The notes under the pieces are model-generated. The model ran no database searches and was not told the origin of the DNA. It saw only the letters and a list, made by a program, of their open reading frames with translations. This document shows, one piece after another, positions 5,984 to 11,294 of a DNA stretch of 11,294 nucleotides (positions are counted from its first letter, which is position 1; the number at the start of each line of letters is the position of its first letter). The stretch covers positions 1 through 11,294 of the forward strand of contig JBBRHF010000145.1 in NCBI GenBank assembly GCA_038223055.1, written 5' to 3'. The position numbers and the translations under genes were made by a program. This DNA is from JBBRHF01 sp038223055. Its GTDB lineage: Bacteria > Actinomycetota > Actinomycetes > JACCUZ01.

Positions 5984-6990
5984 TCTTGTCGCCGTCGCCG
6001 GGCCGCGATGACCATCAGCAGGCCGACGACCGCGAGGATGGCCGCCAACGCGGCCAGCAGCACCGCCGCCGCGCCGGTGGCGGCCAGCGGTCCGGCGCCA
6101 CCGCCCCTGGTGTGGGACTCCCCGGCGCCACCCGACTCCCCCCCTTGGCCCACCCGGCTGCCGAGCGCGGCGCCGCCGCCCCGGCCCACCGAGACCGACA
6201 CCCTCGCGACGCCGAGGTCGAATGGGTGGTCGCTCGCCTGCCGGTAGTAGGCGTTGGCCGTTCCGGTGAACCCTGCCGCGGGCGTGAACACGGCCCGGCC
6301 CCTCAAGTCGAGGCGCCAGTCGCCCTGCTTGGTTGTCACGATGCCGTCGTCTGCCGCGCAGACAAGGGACTTGCGCTGCTGCTCGGGCAGCACGACCGGC
6401 AGCGGGTCGGGCCGTCGCGGCGGGCGGGAGAACAGCCGCGGCCTGCAGGCCCGGACGGCGCCGGGGACGACCAGCCGGTCGTTGGCCGCGATGTCGATGA
6501 CCACGGGGGTGCCCGGCCTGGTCCGCGCCCGGTCGTCCCGGGTCACGATGACGCGGGCATAGAGGTCGACCACGGCGCCGGCGGCGGCGACCGGACCGTT
6601 CGGAGACGCTGCCCGGTAGGTGAACGACACGCGACCCCTGGCGCCACGCAGCGGGTCGAGGACGACGTAGCCCGAGCGCACCCGAAGGTGCCCGACGCGC
6701 GGAACAGTCACTGTCGAGGCCGGCCGGCCTCGCCGGTCGAGCAACGTCAGACGGTCCCGTGCGGGCAGACCGCCGTCGTTGAAGAGCACGTCGAGCCGGC
6801 TGCGGTAGGGACCGGCCCGGAACACGTCGTTGCGCGCCTCGTAGCGCAGGGTGGGCACGGTCACCCGGACGCTGCCGCTCTCGCTGTCTCCGGCCGTCGC
6901 GGCGGCGCCCCCGGGGTTTGCGGCTGCGGCTGCGAGCAGACCGGTTGCCACGACGAGCATCGTGAACAGGGCGGCACGACGGCTCAGCAA
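5959..6990 (-). CDS. Wall-anchored surface protein with LAXTG sorting signal and Ig/cadherin-like segments
   Basis: The gene encodes 343 residues. TTG at 6990 is used because an in-frame TGA lies two codons upstream and it gives a full signal peptide (SRRAALFTMLVVATGLLAAA). An ATG at about residue 11 would cut the positively charged end. Two beta-rich segments follow (about 40-150 and 158-275), with phrases such as VVIDIAANDRLVV and AVFTPAAGFTGTANAYY typical of Ig-like, cadherin-like or CshA-type repeats of adhesive surface proteins. A Gly-rich linker leads to LAATG (302-306), a hydrophobic helix and RRRR (331-334), the three-part sorting signal of class E sortases in actinobacteria. The protein should therefore be covalently attached to peptidoglycan. 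The ribosome site is weak (AGGTG about 9 nt upstream). The gene diverges from the pst operon and may share its control region. Ligand unknown. Confidence 0.82.
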   Translation of the reverse strand: MLSRRAALFTMLVVATGLLAAAAANPGGAAATAGDSESGSVRVTVPTLRYEARNDVFRAGPYRSRLDVLFNDGGLPARDRLTLLDRRGRPASTVTVPRVGHLRVRSGYVVLDPLRGARGRVSFTYRAASPNGPVAAAGAVVDLYARVIVTRDDRARTRPGTPVVIDIAANDRLVVPGAVRACRPRLFSRPPRRPDPLPVVLPEQQRKSLVCAADDGIVTTKQGDWRLDLRGRAVFTPAAGFTGTANAYYRQASDHPFDLGVARVSVSVGRGGGAALGSRVGQGGESGGAGESHTRGGGAGPLAATGAAAVLLAALAAILAVVGLLMVIAARRRRQDQLIDLEA

Positions 6991-7103
6991 CCTTCACGCA
7001 CCTGACGGAGTAGGACGGCAGCGGGCACGCAAAGGTATCGCGACAGTCGCCAAGGGCGGATCGGAATTCCTTGAGCGGGCGACTTGTCCCTTTGCGCACT
7101 TCT

Positions 7104-7132
7104 GTTCGCCTGTGGTTCGTCCTTCGTGGGTC
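7104..7132 (+). promoter_or_regulatory. Candidate PHO box 1 (11-bp direct repeats)
   Basis: GTTCGCC at 7104 and GTTCGTC at 7115 are exactly 11 bp apart, with a weaker third unit GTGGGTC at 7126. The PhoP-binding PHO box of Streptomyces is built from 11-bp units beginning with GTTCACC. A further pair, GTTC at 7156 and 7167, is also 11 bp apart but out of phase with the first. The site is 474 bp from pstC and 114 bp from the surface-protein start, so it might serve the minus-strand gene or a distant pst promoter. Confidence 0.45.
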
Positions 7133-7291
7133 CGACCGACACCTGCACCGGCGCGGTTCGTGCAAGGTTCTTTCCCGGAGCGCGGCTGGCGTTCCCTCCG
7201 CTGCCCCGGCACCCCGTGCCCCGGTCCCCGATCGGACCAAGAATGCACGCTGCACGATGTGACATCGGTGCGCTGACAGACCCCGGACGCA

Positions 7292-7326
7292 AGTCAGCCC
7301 CGACCGGCGTCCCGGTGGGGCTGACT
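7292..7326 (+). promoter_or_regulatory. Strong nested hairpin in the pst leader
   Basis: AGTCAGCCCC (7292-7301) pairs perfectly with GGGGCTGACT (7317-7326). Inside it ACCGG (7303-7307) pairs with CCGGT (7312-7316) around the loop CGTC, leaving one bulged G. A 15-bp stem in 35 nt is far beyond chance. No T-run follows, so it may be a leader RNA structure, an operator, or an insulator/terminator of a non-canonical actinobacterial type. Confidence 0.6.
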
Positions 7327-7328
7327 CA

Positions 7329-7346
7329 CCACTCCCTCCAGAGTGG
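7329..7346 (+). promoter_or_regulatory. Second hairpin immediately downstream
   Basis: CCACTC (7329-7334) and GAGTGG (7341-7346) form a 6-bp stem with a 6-nt loop, starting 2 nt after the strong hairpin. Two stems in tandem suggest a folded leader transcript or paired protein-binding sites upstream of pstC. Confidence 0.4.
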
Positions 7347-7433
7347 ATTCCATGGTAATCACAGCCAGCCCCCTGTGCCCTGCCGAAAACCGTGTTACCC
7401 GCGACGCCGGGCTTCATGCCGCGCCGCGGCGTT

Positions 7434-7462
7434 GTCCGTCGGTCGTTCACCCGGCCGTCGCC
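7434..7462 (+). promoter_or_regulatory. Candidate PHO box 2 upstream of pstC
   Basis: GTTCACC at 7445 is an exact match to the Streptomyces PHO-box core. It is flanked at 11-bp intervals by GTCCGTC (7434) and CGTCGCC (7456), each matching four of seven positions. Lying about 130 bp before the pstC start, it is well placed for activation by a PhoP-type response regulator under phosphate limitation. Motif match is seen; binding is inferred. Confidence 0.5.
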
Positions 7463-7496
7463 CGCTCGTGGTGCTGGCCCGCCAGGTTCCTCCCAG

Positions 7497-7532
7497 GGCC
7501 AACGGATCGGCCTCGGGGGCAACGGATCGGGC
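7497..7532 (+). repeat. 16-bp direct repeat with 20-bp period before pstC
   Basis: GG[C/G]CAACGGATCGG[C/G]C occurs at 7497-7512 and 7517-7532, identical at 14 of 16 positions, with the 11-bp core CAACGGATCGG unchanged. The 20-bp period is close to two helical turns. It ends 45 bp before the pstC ATG, so it could be an operator near the promoter or in the leader. Confidence 0.45.
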
Positions 7533-7577
7533 ATCGTGCCGAACCTTCTTCCCGACCATGAGGAAGAGGGTGACGGC

Positions 7578-8630
7578 ATGACGGGGACCGGGCTCGACGA
7601 GCGGGTGAACGTGGAGCCGGCGGAGTACCGCCGGCGCCTCGCCTCGCGCCCCACCCTGGGCGACCGGGCATTCCGGGGACTCCTGCGGGCCGGCGGCGTG
7701 ATCGTGCTGGGCATCATGGTGATGGTCGGGCTCTTCCTGCTGATCCGGGCGCTCGACGCCCTGCGCTCCGCCGGCCTCAGTTTCTTCACCACCGCCGAGT
7801 GGAACCCGGACGGCGGCAAGTTCGGCATCGCGGCCGTGCTTCTCGGCACCGTCCTGATCGGGCTCACCGCCATCGTCGTCGCGCTGCCGCTGGCGCTGGG
7901 CACAGCCCTCTACATCTCGGAGTACGCCCCGTCCTCGCTGCGGCGCACCCTGATCAACCTGGTCGACCTGATGGCGGCCGTCCCCAGCGTCGTCTACGGC
8001 CTGTGGGGCTTCTTTCTGCTGCAACCAGACCTGCTCGTCGTCGGGGCCAGCGGAGACGGCCTGCCGCGCTGGCTGGCGACCTACTTCGGCTGGATCCCGC
8101 TGTTCCGGGTCGAGCAGAACGGCAAGCCGATCGACCCCCGCAACCCGCTCGTGTCGGGCACGATCTTTACTTCGTCGTCCTTCATCGCCGGCATCGTCGT
8201 TGCCATGATGGTTGCGCCGATCGCCTGCTCGGTGATGCGGGAGGGCTTCTCGCAGGCCCCGCTCGGCGAGCGGGAAGGCGCCTATGCCCTCGGCTCAACC
8301 AAGTGGGGCATGATCCGCGCGGTCGTGCTCCCGTTCGGTGCCGGCGGGATCATCGGCGGCACGATGCTCGGGCTGGGCCGGGCGCTGGGGGAGACCATCG
8401 CGGTGTTCATGGTGATCTCGGTCGTGTTCGCGGTGCAGCCACACATCCTCGAGGCAGGGACCTCGTCGGTGTCCAGCCTGATCGCGCTGAAGTACGGCGA
8501 GGCGACGCCGTTCGCGACGTCAGCGTTGATGGCCGCGGGCCTGGCGCTGTTCGTGATGACCCTGATCGTCAACTTCGCGGCATCGGCAGCCATCGCGCGC
8601 AGCCGGTCCGGGGCGGTGAGCGACGGATGA
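7578..8630 (+). CDS. pstC: Phosphate ABC transporter permease PstC
   Basis: The gene encodes 350 residues, the first inner-membrane channel subunit of the high-affinity phosphate importer PstSCAB. ATG at 7578 follows GGAAGAGGG with a 7-nt gap; the frame is open upstream to 7392 without family character. A cytoplasmic N-terminus leads to the first membrane helix (about 38-62), then further helices around the binding-protein-dependent permease core. The ABC-contact EAA loop is EREGAYALGSTKWGMIR (about 231-247), followed by the conserved GLGRALGETIAV (about 263-274) typical of PstC/PstA. SVVYGLWGFFLL (about 137-148) is also characteristic. An insertion between helices (about 150-190, VVGASGDGLPRWLATYFGW) is common in PstC. 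It is first in a translationally coupled pstC-pstA-pstS operon, overlapping pstA by 4 bp (ATGA). Confidence 0.95.
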   Translation: MTGTGLDERVNVEPAEYRRRLASRPTLGDRAFRGLLRAGGVIVLGIMVMVGLFLLIRALDALRSAGLSFFTTAEWNPDGGKFGIAAVLLGTVLIGLTAIVVALPLALGTALYISEYAPSSLRRTLINLVDLMAAVPSVVYGLWGFFLLQPDLLVVGASGDGLPRWLATYFGWIPLFRVEQNGKPIDPRNPLVSGTIFTSSSFIAGIVVAMMVAPIACSVMREGFSQAPLGEREGAYALGSTKWGMIRAVVLPFGAGGIIGGTMLGLGRALGETIAVFMVISVVFAVQPHILEAGTSSVSSLIALKYGEATPFATSALMAAGLALFVMTLIVNFAASAAIARSRSGAVSDG

Positions 8631-9907
8631 CCTCCTTCCAGACTGCTGGGCGCGCGAGCAGCGGCGCCACCGAGACGATCATCGAACCGCGCACCCCGAT
8701 GCCGGCCGACGCCGCGCCGTTGTCCGCGCCGCCGGTGGATCCTCGGCTCCCGGAGGTCCGGCGGACAACGCACGGCTTCCAGCAGCGAGACGTGCTCCCG
8801 CTGGTGGGGGCGCTGGCCGCTTCGCTGAGCCTGACGTCGGTCGGCTACTTCTTCCTGGAGCCGTGGTCGGGCGTCCTCGGCTATCTCGTGGTCGCCTACC
8901 TCGCCTTCATCGCCCTCTACGCGCTGCTGGTCTCGGTGGACAGCAGCGTGACCATGGTTAAGGACCGGATCGCGTCGGTCGTAGCGCACAGCCTGGCGAT
9001 GACGATGCTGCTGGCCCTGGTCGTGGTTGTGAGCTTCGCGCTCTGGCAGGGACGCAGCGTCCTCGGTCACGCGAACTTCTACACGGAAGACATGTCGCAG
9101 GCCGGCCCGCTGGCCGGGCTCGAGGTCGGCGGCGTGCTGCACGCCGCGGTGGGAACGCTGATCATGATCTCGATCGGGCTGGCCCTCACCATCCCGCTAG
9201 GGGTGGTCTGCGCCGTCTTCCTCTCCGAGACGAGGGGCGCGTTCGCGCGCTTCGTCCGCACGATCGTCGAGGCGATGACCGCGATGCCATCGGTGGTGGC
9301 GGGGTTGTTCGTCTACGCCGCGATCATCACCTTGCAGTCCGCGGTGGGTCGCGGGCAGAAGTCCGGGTTCGCGGCATCGATCGCCCTGAGCCTGATGATG
9401 CTGCCGATCATGATCCGGGCGGCCGACGTCGTCCTGCGATTGGTGCCGGGCAACCTCAAGGAGGCGGCCTCGGCACTCGGAGCGCCGCGCTGGCGGGTCG
9501 TCTGGCACGTGGTGCTCCCGACGTCGAGGTCGGGGATCATGACCGCGATCATCCTGGGCACGGCCCGAGGCATCGGCGAGACGTCCCCGGTCCTGCTGAC
9601 CGCCGGCTACACGACCGGGTTCAACATGAATCCGTTCAGCGGGCCGATGGTGTCGCTCCCGCTGCTGACCTTCAGCCTCACGAAGTCCCCCGAGCCGGGC
9701 TTCATCGCCCGCGGTTTCGGCGCTGCGACCGTGCTCATGGTCATCGTGCTGCTGCTGTTCCTGTTGGCCCGGGTGGTCGGCGGCCGGTCGCCCGGCGAGC
9801 TCACGCGACGGCAGCGACGCGCACGCGAGCGGCGCTCGGCCCGCGACCTCGAGCGCTTCGACTCCTACCTGCCCGTTGCCGACCACAGTGAGGCTGACCG
9901 CACGTGA
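8627..9907 (+). CDS. pstA: Phosphate ABC transporter permease PstA, N-terminally extended
   Basis: The gene encodes 426 residues; the ATG overlaps the pstC stop. PstA forms the second half of the transmembrane phosphate channel. The typical core begins with the helix at about 120-142 (SLAMTMLLALVVVVSFALW) and contains AMPSVVAGLFVYA (about 221-233), the EAA loop LKEAASALGAPRWRVVWHVV (about 278-297) and GTARGIGETSPVLL. Usual PstA proteins are about 280-300 residues. Here about 115 extra N-terminal residues include a polar Ala/Pro region (1-50) and two additional hydrophobic segments (about 57-77 and 82-105). A basic C-terminal tail (RRQRRARERR) lies in the cytoplasm by the positive-inside rule. 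The stop overlaps the pstS GTG by 4 bp. Confidence 0.95.
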   Translation: MTSFQTAGRASSGATETIIEPRTPMPADAAPLSAPPVDPRLPEVRRTTHGFQQRDVLPLVGALAASLSLTSVGYFFLEPWSGVLGYLVVAYLAFIALYALLVSVDSSVTMVKDRIASVVAHSLAMTMLLALVVVVSFALWQGRSVLGHANFYTEDMSQAGPLAGLEVGGVLHAAVGTLIMISIGLALTIPLGVVCAVFLSETRGAFARFVRTIVEAMTAMPSVVAGLFVYAAIITLQSAVGRGQKSGFAASIALSLMMLPIMIRAADVVLRLVPGNLKEAASALGAPRWRVVWHVVLPTSRSGIMTAIILGTARGIGETSPVLLTAGYTTGFNMNPFSGPMVSLPLLTFSLTKSPEPGFIARGFGAATVLMVIVLLLFLLARVVGGRSPGELTRRQRRARERRSARDLERFDSYLPVADHSEADRT

Positions 9908-11294
9908 CTTCCCGCCATGAAGGATGCACGCGCAGGCGCTCGCTTCACGCGCTGCTCGTGGTGATCGCGCTCGTCGCGCTCACCACCCTGGGATCGACAG
10001 TCGGCGCGCAGGCGGAGACGTTCAAGCGGGTGTCCGGTGCCGGGTCCACGTGGAGCGCCAACGCTATCCAGCAGTGGATAGCAAATGTGCAGAAGTTCGG
10101 CATGACCGTCGACTACGCAGACACCGGGTCCTCGGACGGGCGGGCGCAATACTCCAACGGCACCGTGGATTTCGCGGTGTCGGAGATCCCGTTCGGGCTG
10201 CGGGACGGCGCCTCCCAGGAGAGCATCCCGGCGCGGAAGTTCGCCTACATGCCGATCGTGGCCGGTGGCACGTCGTTCATGTACAACCTCAAGATCGGCG
10301 GCGCCCAGGTCACCAGCCTGCGGCTCTCGGGGGACGTGCTGGCCAAGGTGTTCACCGGCGAGATCACCACCTGGAACGATCCCGCCATCCAGGCCGACAA
10401 CCCCGGACTGACCATGCCCGGCACCCAGATCACGCCGGTCGTCCGCTCGGACGGCTCGGGCACCTCGGCCCAGTTCACGGCGTGGATGCTGGCCCGCCAC
10501 GCCAACACCTGGAACAGCTTCTGCCAGCGGGTGGGACGCAGCCCGTGCACCCAGACGTCGAACTACCCGCTGCCCCCTGGCTCGGCGTTCGTCTCGAAGG
10601 CCGGCTCGAACGGCGTCTCCGGCTTCGTCCGCCAGCCGCAGAGCGAGGGGTCGATCACCTACGTCGAGTACTCCTACGCGAAGAACGCGGGGTTCCCGGT
10701 GGTCAAGGTGCTCAACGACGCCGGCTATTACGTGCTTCCGACTGCGGAGAACGTCGCCGTCGGCCTGCTGGGGGCCTCGATCGACTCCGACGAGTCCAAC
10801 CCGAACACCTATCTCACGCAAAAGCTCCAAGGCGTCTACGCCAACCAGGACCCGAGGGCCTACCCGCTCTCGTCGTACTCCTACATGATCATCCCAACCG
10901 TTGTCAGCGGGACCTTCACCGTGGACAAGGGAAAGACTCTGGGCGCTTTCGCCTACTATTTCCTCTGCGCCGGGCAGCAGCAGGCCGACGTGTTGGGCTA
11001 CTCGCCGCTGCCGATCAACCTGGTCCAGGCAGGTCTGGACCAGGTCCGGCGCATCCCCGGCGTCGACGTGCAGAACATCAACGTGGCCGGCTGCAACAAC
11101 CCCACCTTCAGCGCGTCGGGTGAGAACACCCTGGCCGCGACCGCGCCGCAGCCACCGGATTGCGACAAGAAGTCTGCCCGGCAGTGCGGCACCGCCGCCG
11201 AGGCGGCGCCCGCCGCCGTCGTGGGCGCCGACGGCTCCGTCGCAAGCGGCGGCGGCGGCGCGGCGGCTGGTGGCGCGGCGGCTGGTGGCGCGGC
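9904..11294 (+). CDS. pstS: Phosphate-binding protein PstS, C-terminally extended (truncated by window end)
   Basis: At least 463 residues; the gene continues past the right edge. GTG at 9904 overlaps the pstA stop (GTGA), and the nearby ATG at 9917 is out of frame. The signal peptide is RRR plus a hydrophobic core (about 10-35) with a GAQA-type cleavage site and no lipobox. Phosphate-contact motifs are SGAGSTWS (about 44-51), TGSSDGRAQYSNGTVDFAVS (about 73-92) and RSDGSGTSAQFTAWM (about 181-195). PLSSYSYMIIP and GYSPLPINLVQAG are typical of actinobacterial PstS. Canonical PstS proteins are about 320-400 residues; here the family domain ends near residue 410 and is followed by a Cys-containing linker and an Ala/Gly repeat tail that probably leads to a membrane or wall anchor beyond the window. 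It delivers Pi to PstC/PstA from outside the membrane. Confidence 0.93.
   Translation, partial: MTSRHEGCTRRRSLHALLVVIALVALTTLGSTVGAQAETFKRVSGAGSTWSANAIQQWIANVQKFGMTVDYADTGSSDGRAQYSNGTVDFAVSEIPFGLRDGASQESIPARKFAYMPIVAGGTSFMYNLKIGGAQVTSLRLSGDVLAKVFTGEITTWNDPAIQADNPGLTMPGTQITPVVRSDGSGTSAQFTAWMLARHANTWNSFCQRVGRSPCTQTSNYPLPPGSAFVSKAGSNGVSGFVRQPQSEGSITYVEYSYAKNAGFPVVKVLNDAGYYVLPTAENVAVGLLGASIDSDESNPNTYLTQKLQGVYANQDPRAYPLSSYSYMIIPTVVSGTFTVDKGKTLGAFAYYFLCAGQQQADVLGYSPLPINLVQAGLDQVRRIPGVDVQNINVAGCNNPTFSASGENTLAATAPQPPDCDKKSARQCGTAAEAAPAAVVGADGSVASGGGGAAAGGAAAGGA
11260..11294 (+). repeat. 15-bp tandem repeat in the PstS C-terminal tail
   Basis: The unit GCGGCGGCTGGTGGC is repeated exactly at 11260-11274 and 11275-11289, and a third copy is cut by the window end. 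It encodes the pentapeptide AAAGG in frame, forming a flexible low-complexity spacer whose copy number could vary between strains. Confidence 0.85.

Larger units (their letters stand above)
6991..7577. promoter_or_regulatory. Divergent control region between the surface protein gene and pstC
   Basis: This 587-bp region has no convincing gene. Open frames here (for example 7084-7581) lack ribosome sites and protein-like composition. It holds the palindrome GCGACAGTCGC (7040-7050, ~50 bp upstream of the surface-protein start), GGAATTCC (7063-7070), two clusters of 11-bp-spaced GTTC repeats, two hairpins and a 16-bp direct repeat, listed separately. I could not place -35/-10 boxes with confidence. 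Confidence 0.6.

Noticed and set aside
7084..7581. 165-codon plus-strand frame in the pst control region
   Set aside because: No ribosome site, poor composition, and it overlaps hairpins and candidate PHO boxes; most likely non-coding.
5492..7903. 803-codon minus-strand open frame
   Set aside because: It is the antisense shadow of the transglycosylase, surface-protein and pstC genes in GC-rich DNA. Composition is Arg/Gly/Pro-rich with no domain, and it spans an intergenic region.
9865..10830. 321-codon minus-strand frame opposite pstS
   Set aside because: It is the shadow of pstS codons: Arg/Gly/Val-rich without domains.
1..11294. CRISPR array, tRNA or rRNA genes, complete insertion sequence
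   Set aside because: No regularly spaced repeat-spacer pattern, no tRNA- or rRNA-like sequence and no intact transposase were seen on either strand.

Overview
The window is very GC-rich, with strong G/C bias at third codon positions, GTG/TTG starts, Ala-rich proteins, a large LuxR/LAL-type ATPase regulator and an LAXTG (class E-type) wall-sorting signal. Together these indicate a high-GC Gram-positive actinobacterium. No ribosomal or tRNA gene is present to place it more closely.

Left part (1-960): mostly debris. An unidentified reading-frame tail enters from the left edge. At 356-463 there is what looks like the N-terminus of a DNA methyltransferase of a restriction-modification system, which stops resembling that family after about 35 residues. 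Next to the break are two tight palindromes, then a small minus-strand gene for a predicted secreted protein (491-781) with an excellent ribosome binding site. A 22-bp tandem repeat carrying GGGATCCC palindromes lies between that gene and the divergent LAL regulator.

Regulator and second debris zone (988-4550): a 979-residue LuxR-family ATPase regulator is followed, tail to tail with a 2-bp gap, by a minus-strand coding remnant with no start codon. The remnant ends at an AT-rich 16-bp dyad. Beyond it is a possible stub of a serine resolvase, and no intact gene until 4659. This zone looks like the scar of past insertion and deletion.

Cell-envelope cluster (4547-6990): a leader hairpin precedes a small lipoprotein gene. 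Its stop overlaps the start of a membrane-anchored lytic transglycosylase-like gene (GTGA overlap). Facing them, and overlapping the transglycosylase gene by 25 bp, is a minus-strand gene for a surface protein with a signal peptide, Ig/cadherin-like beta segments, an LAATG sorting motif, a membrane helix and an Arg tail.

Phosphate uptake operon (6991-end): a 587-bp divergent control region holds two clusters of 11-bp-spaced GTTC direct repeats resembling actinobacterial PHO boxes, a strong 15-bp-stem hairpin followed by a second hairpin, and a 16-bp direct repeat with 20-bp period. It leads into pstC, pstA and pstS, all joined by 4-bp start/stop overlaps. The order is unusual because the binding protein comes last. 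PstA has an N-terminal extension with extra hydrophobic segments. PstS lacks a lipobox and runs into an AAAGG repeat tail cut off by the window edge. No pstB is seen. The physical link between Pi uptake and surface or wall-remodelling proteins is the most interesting biology here; no clearly novel defence or mobile system is evident.
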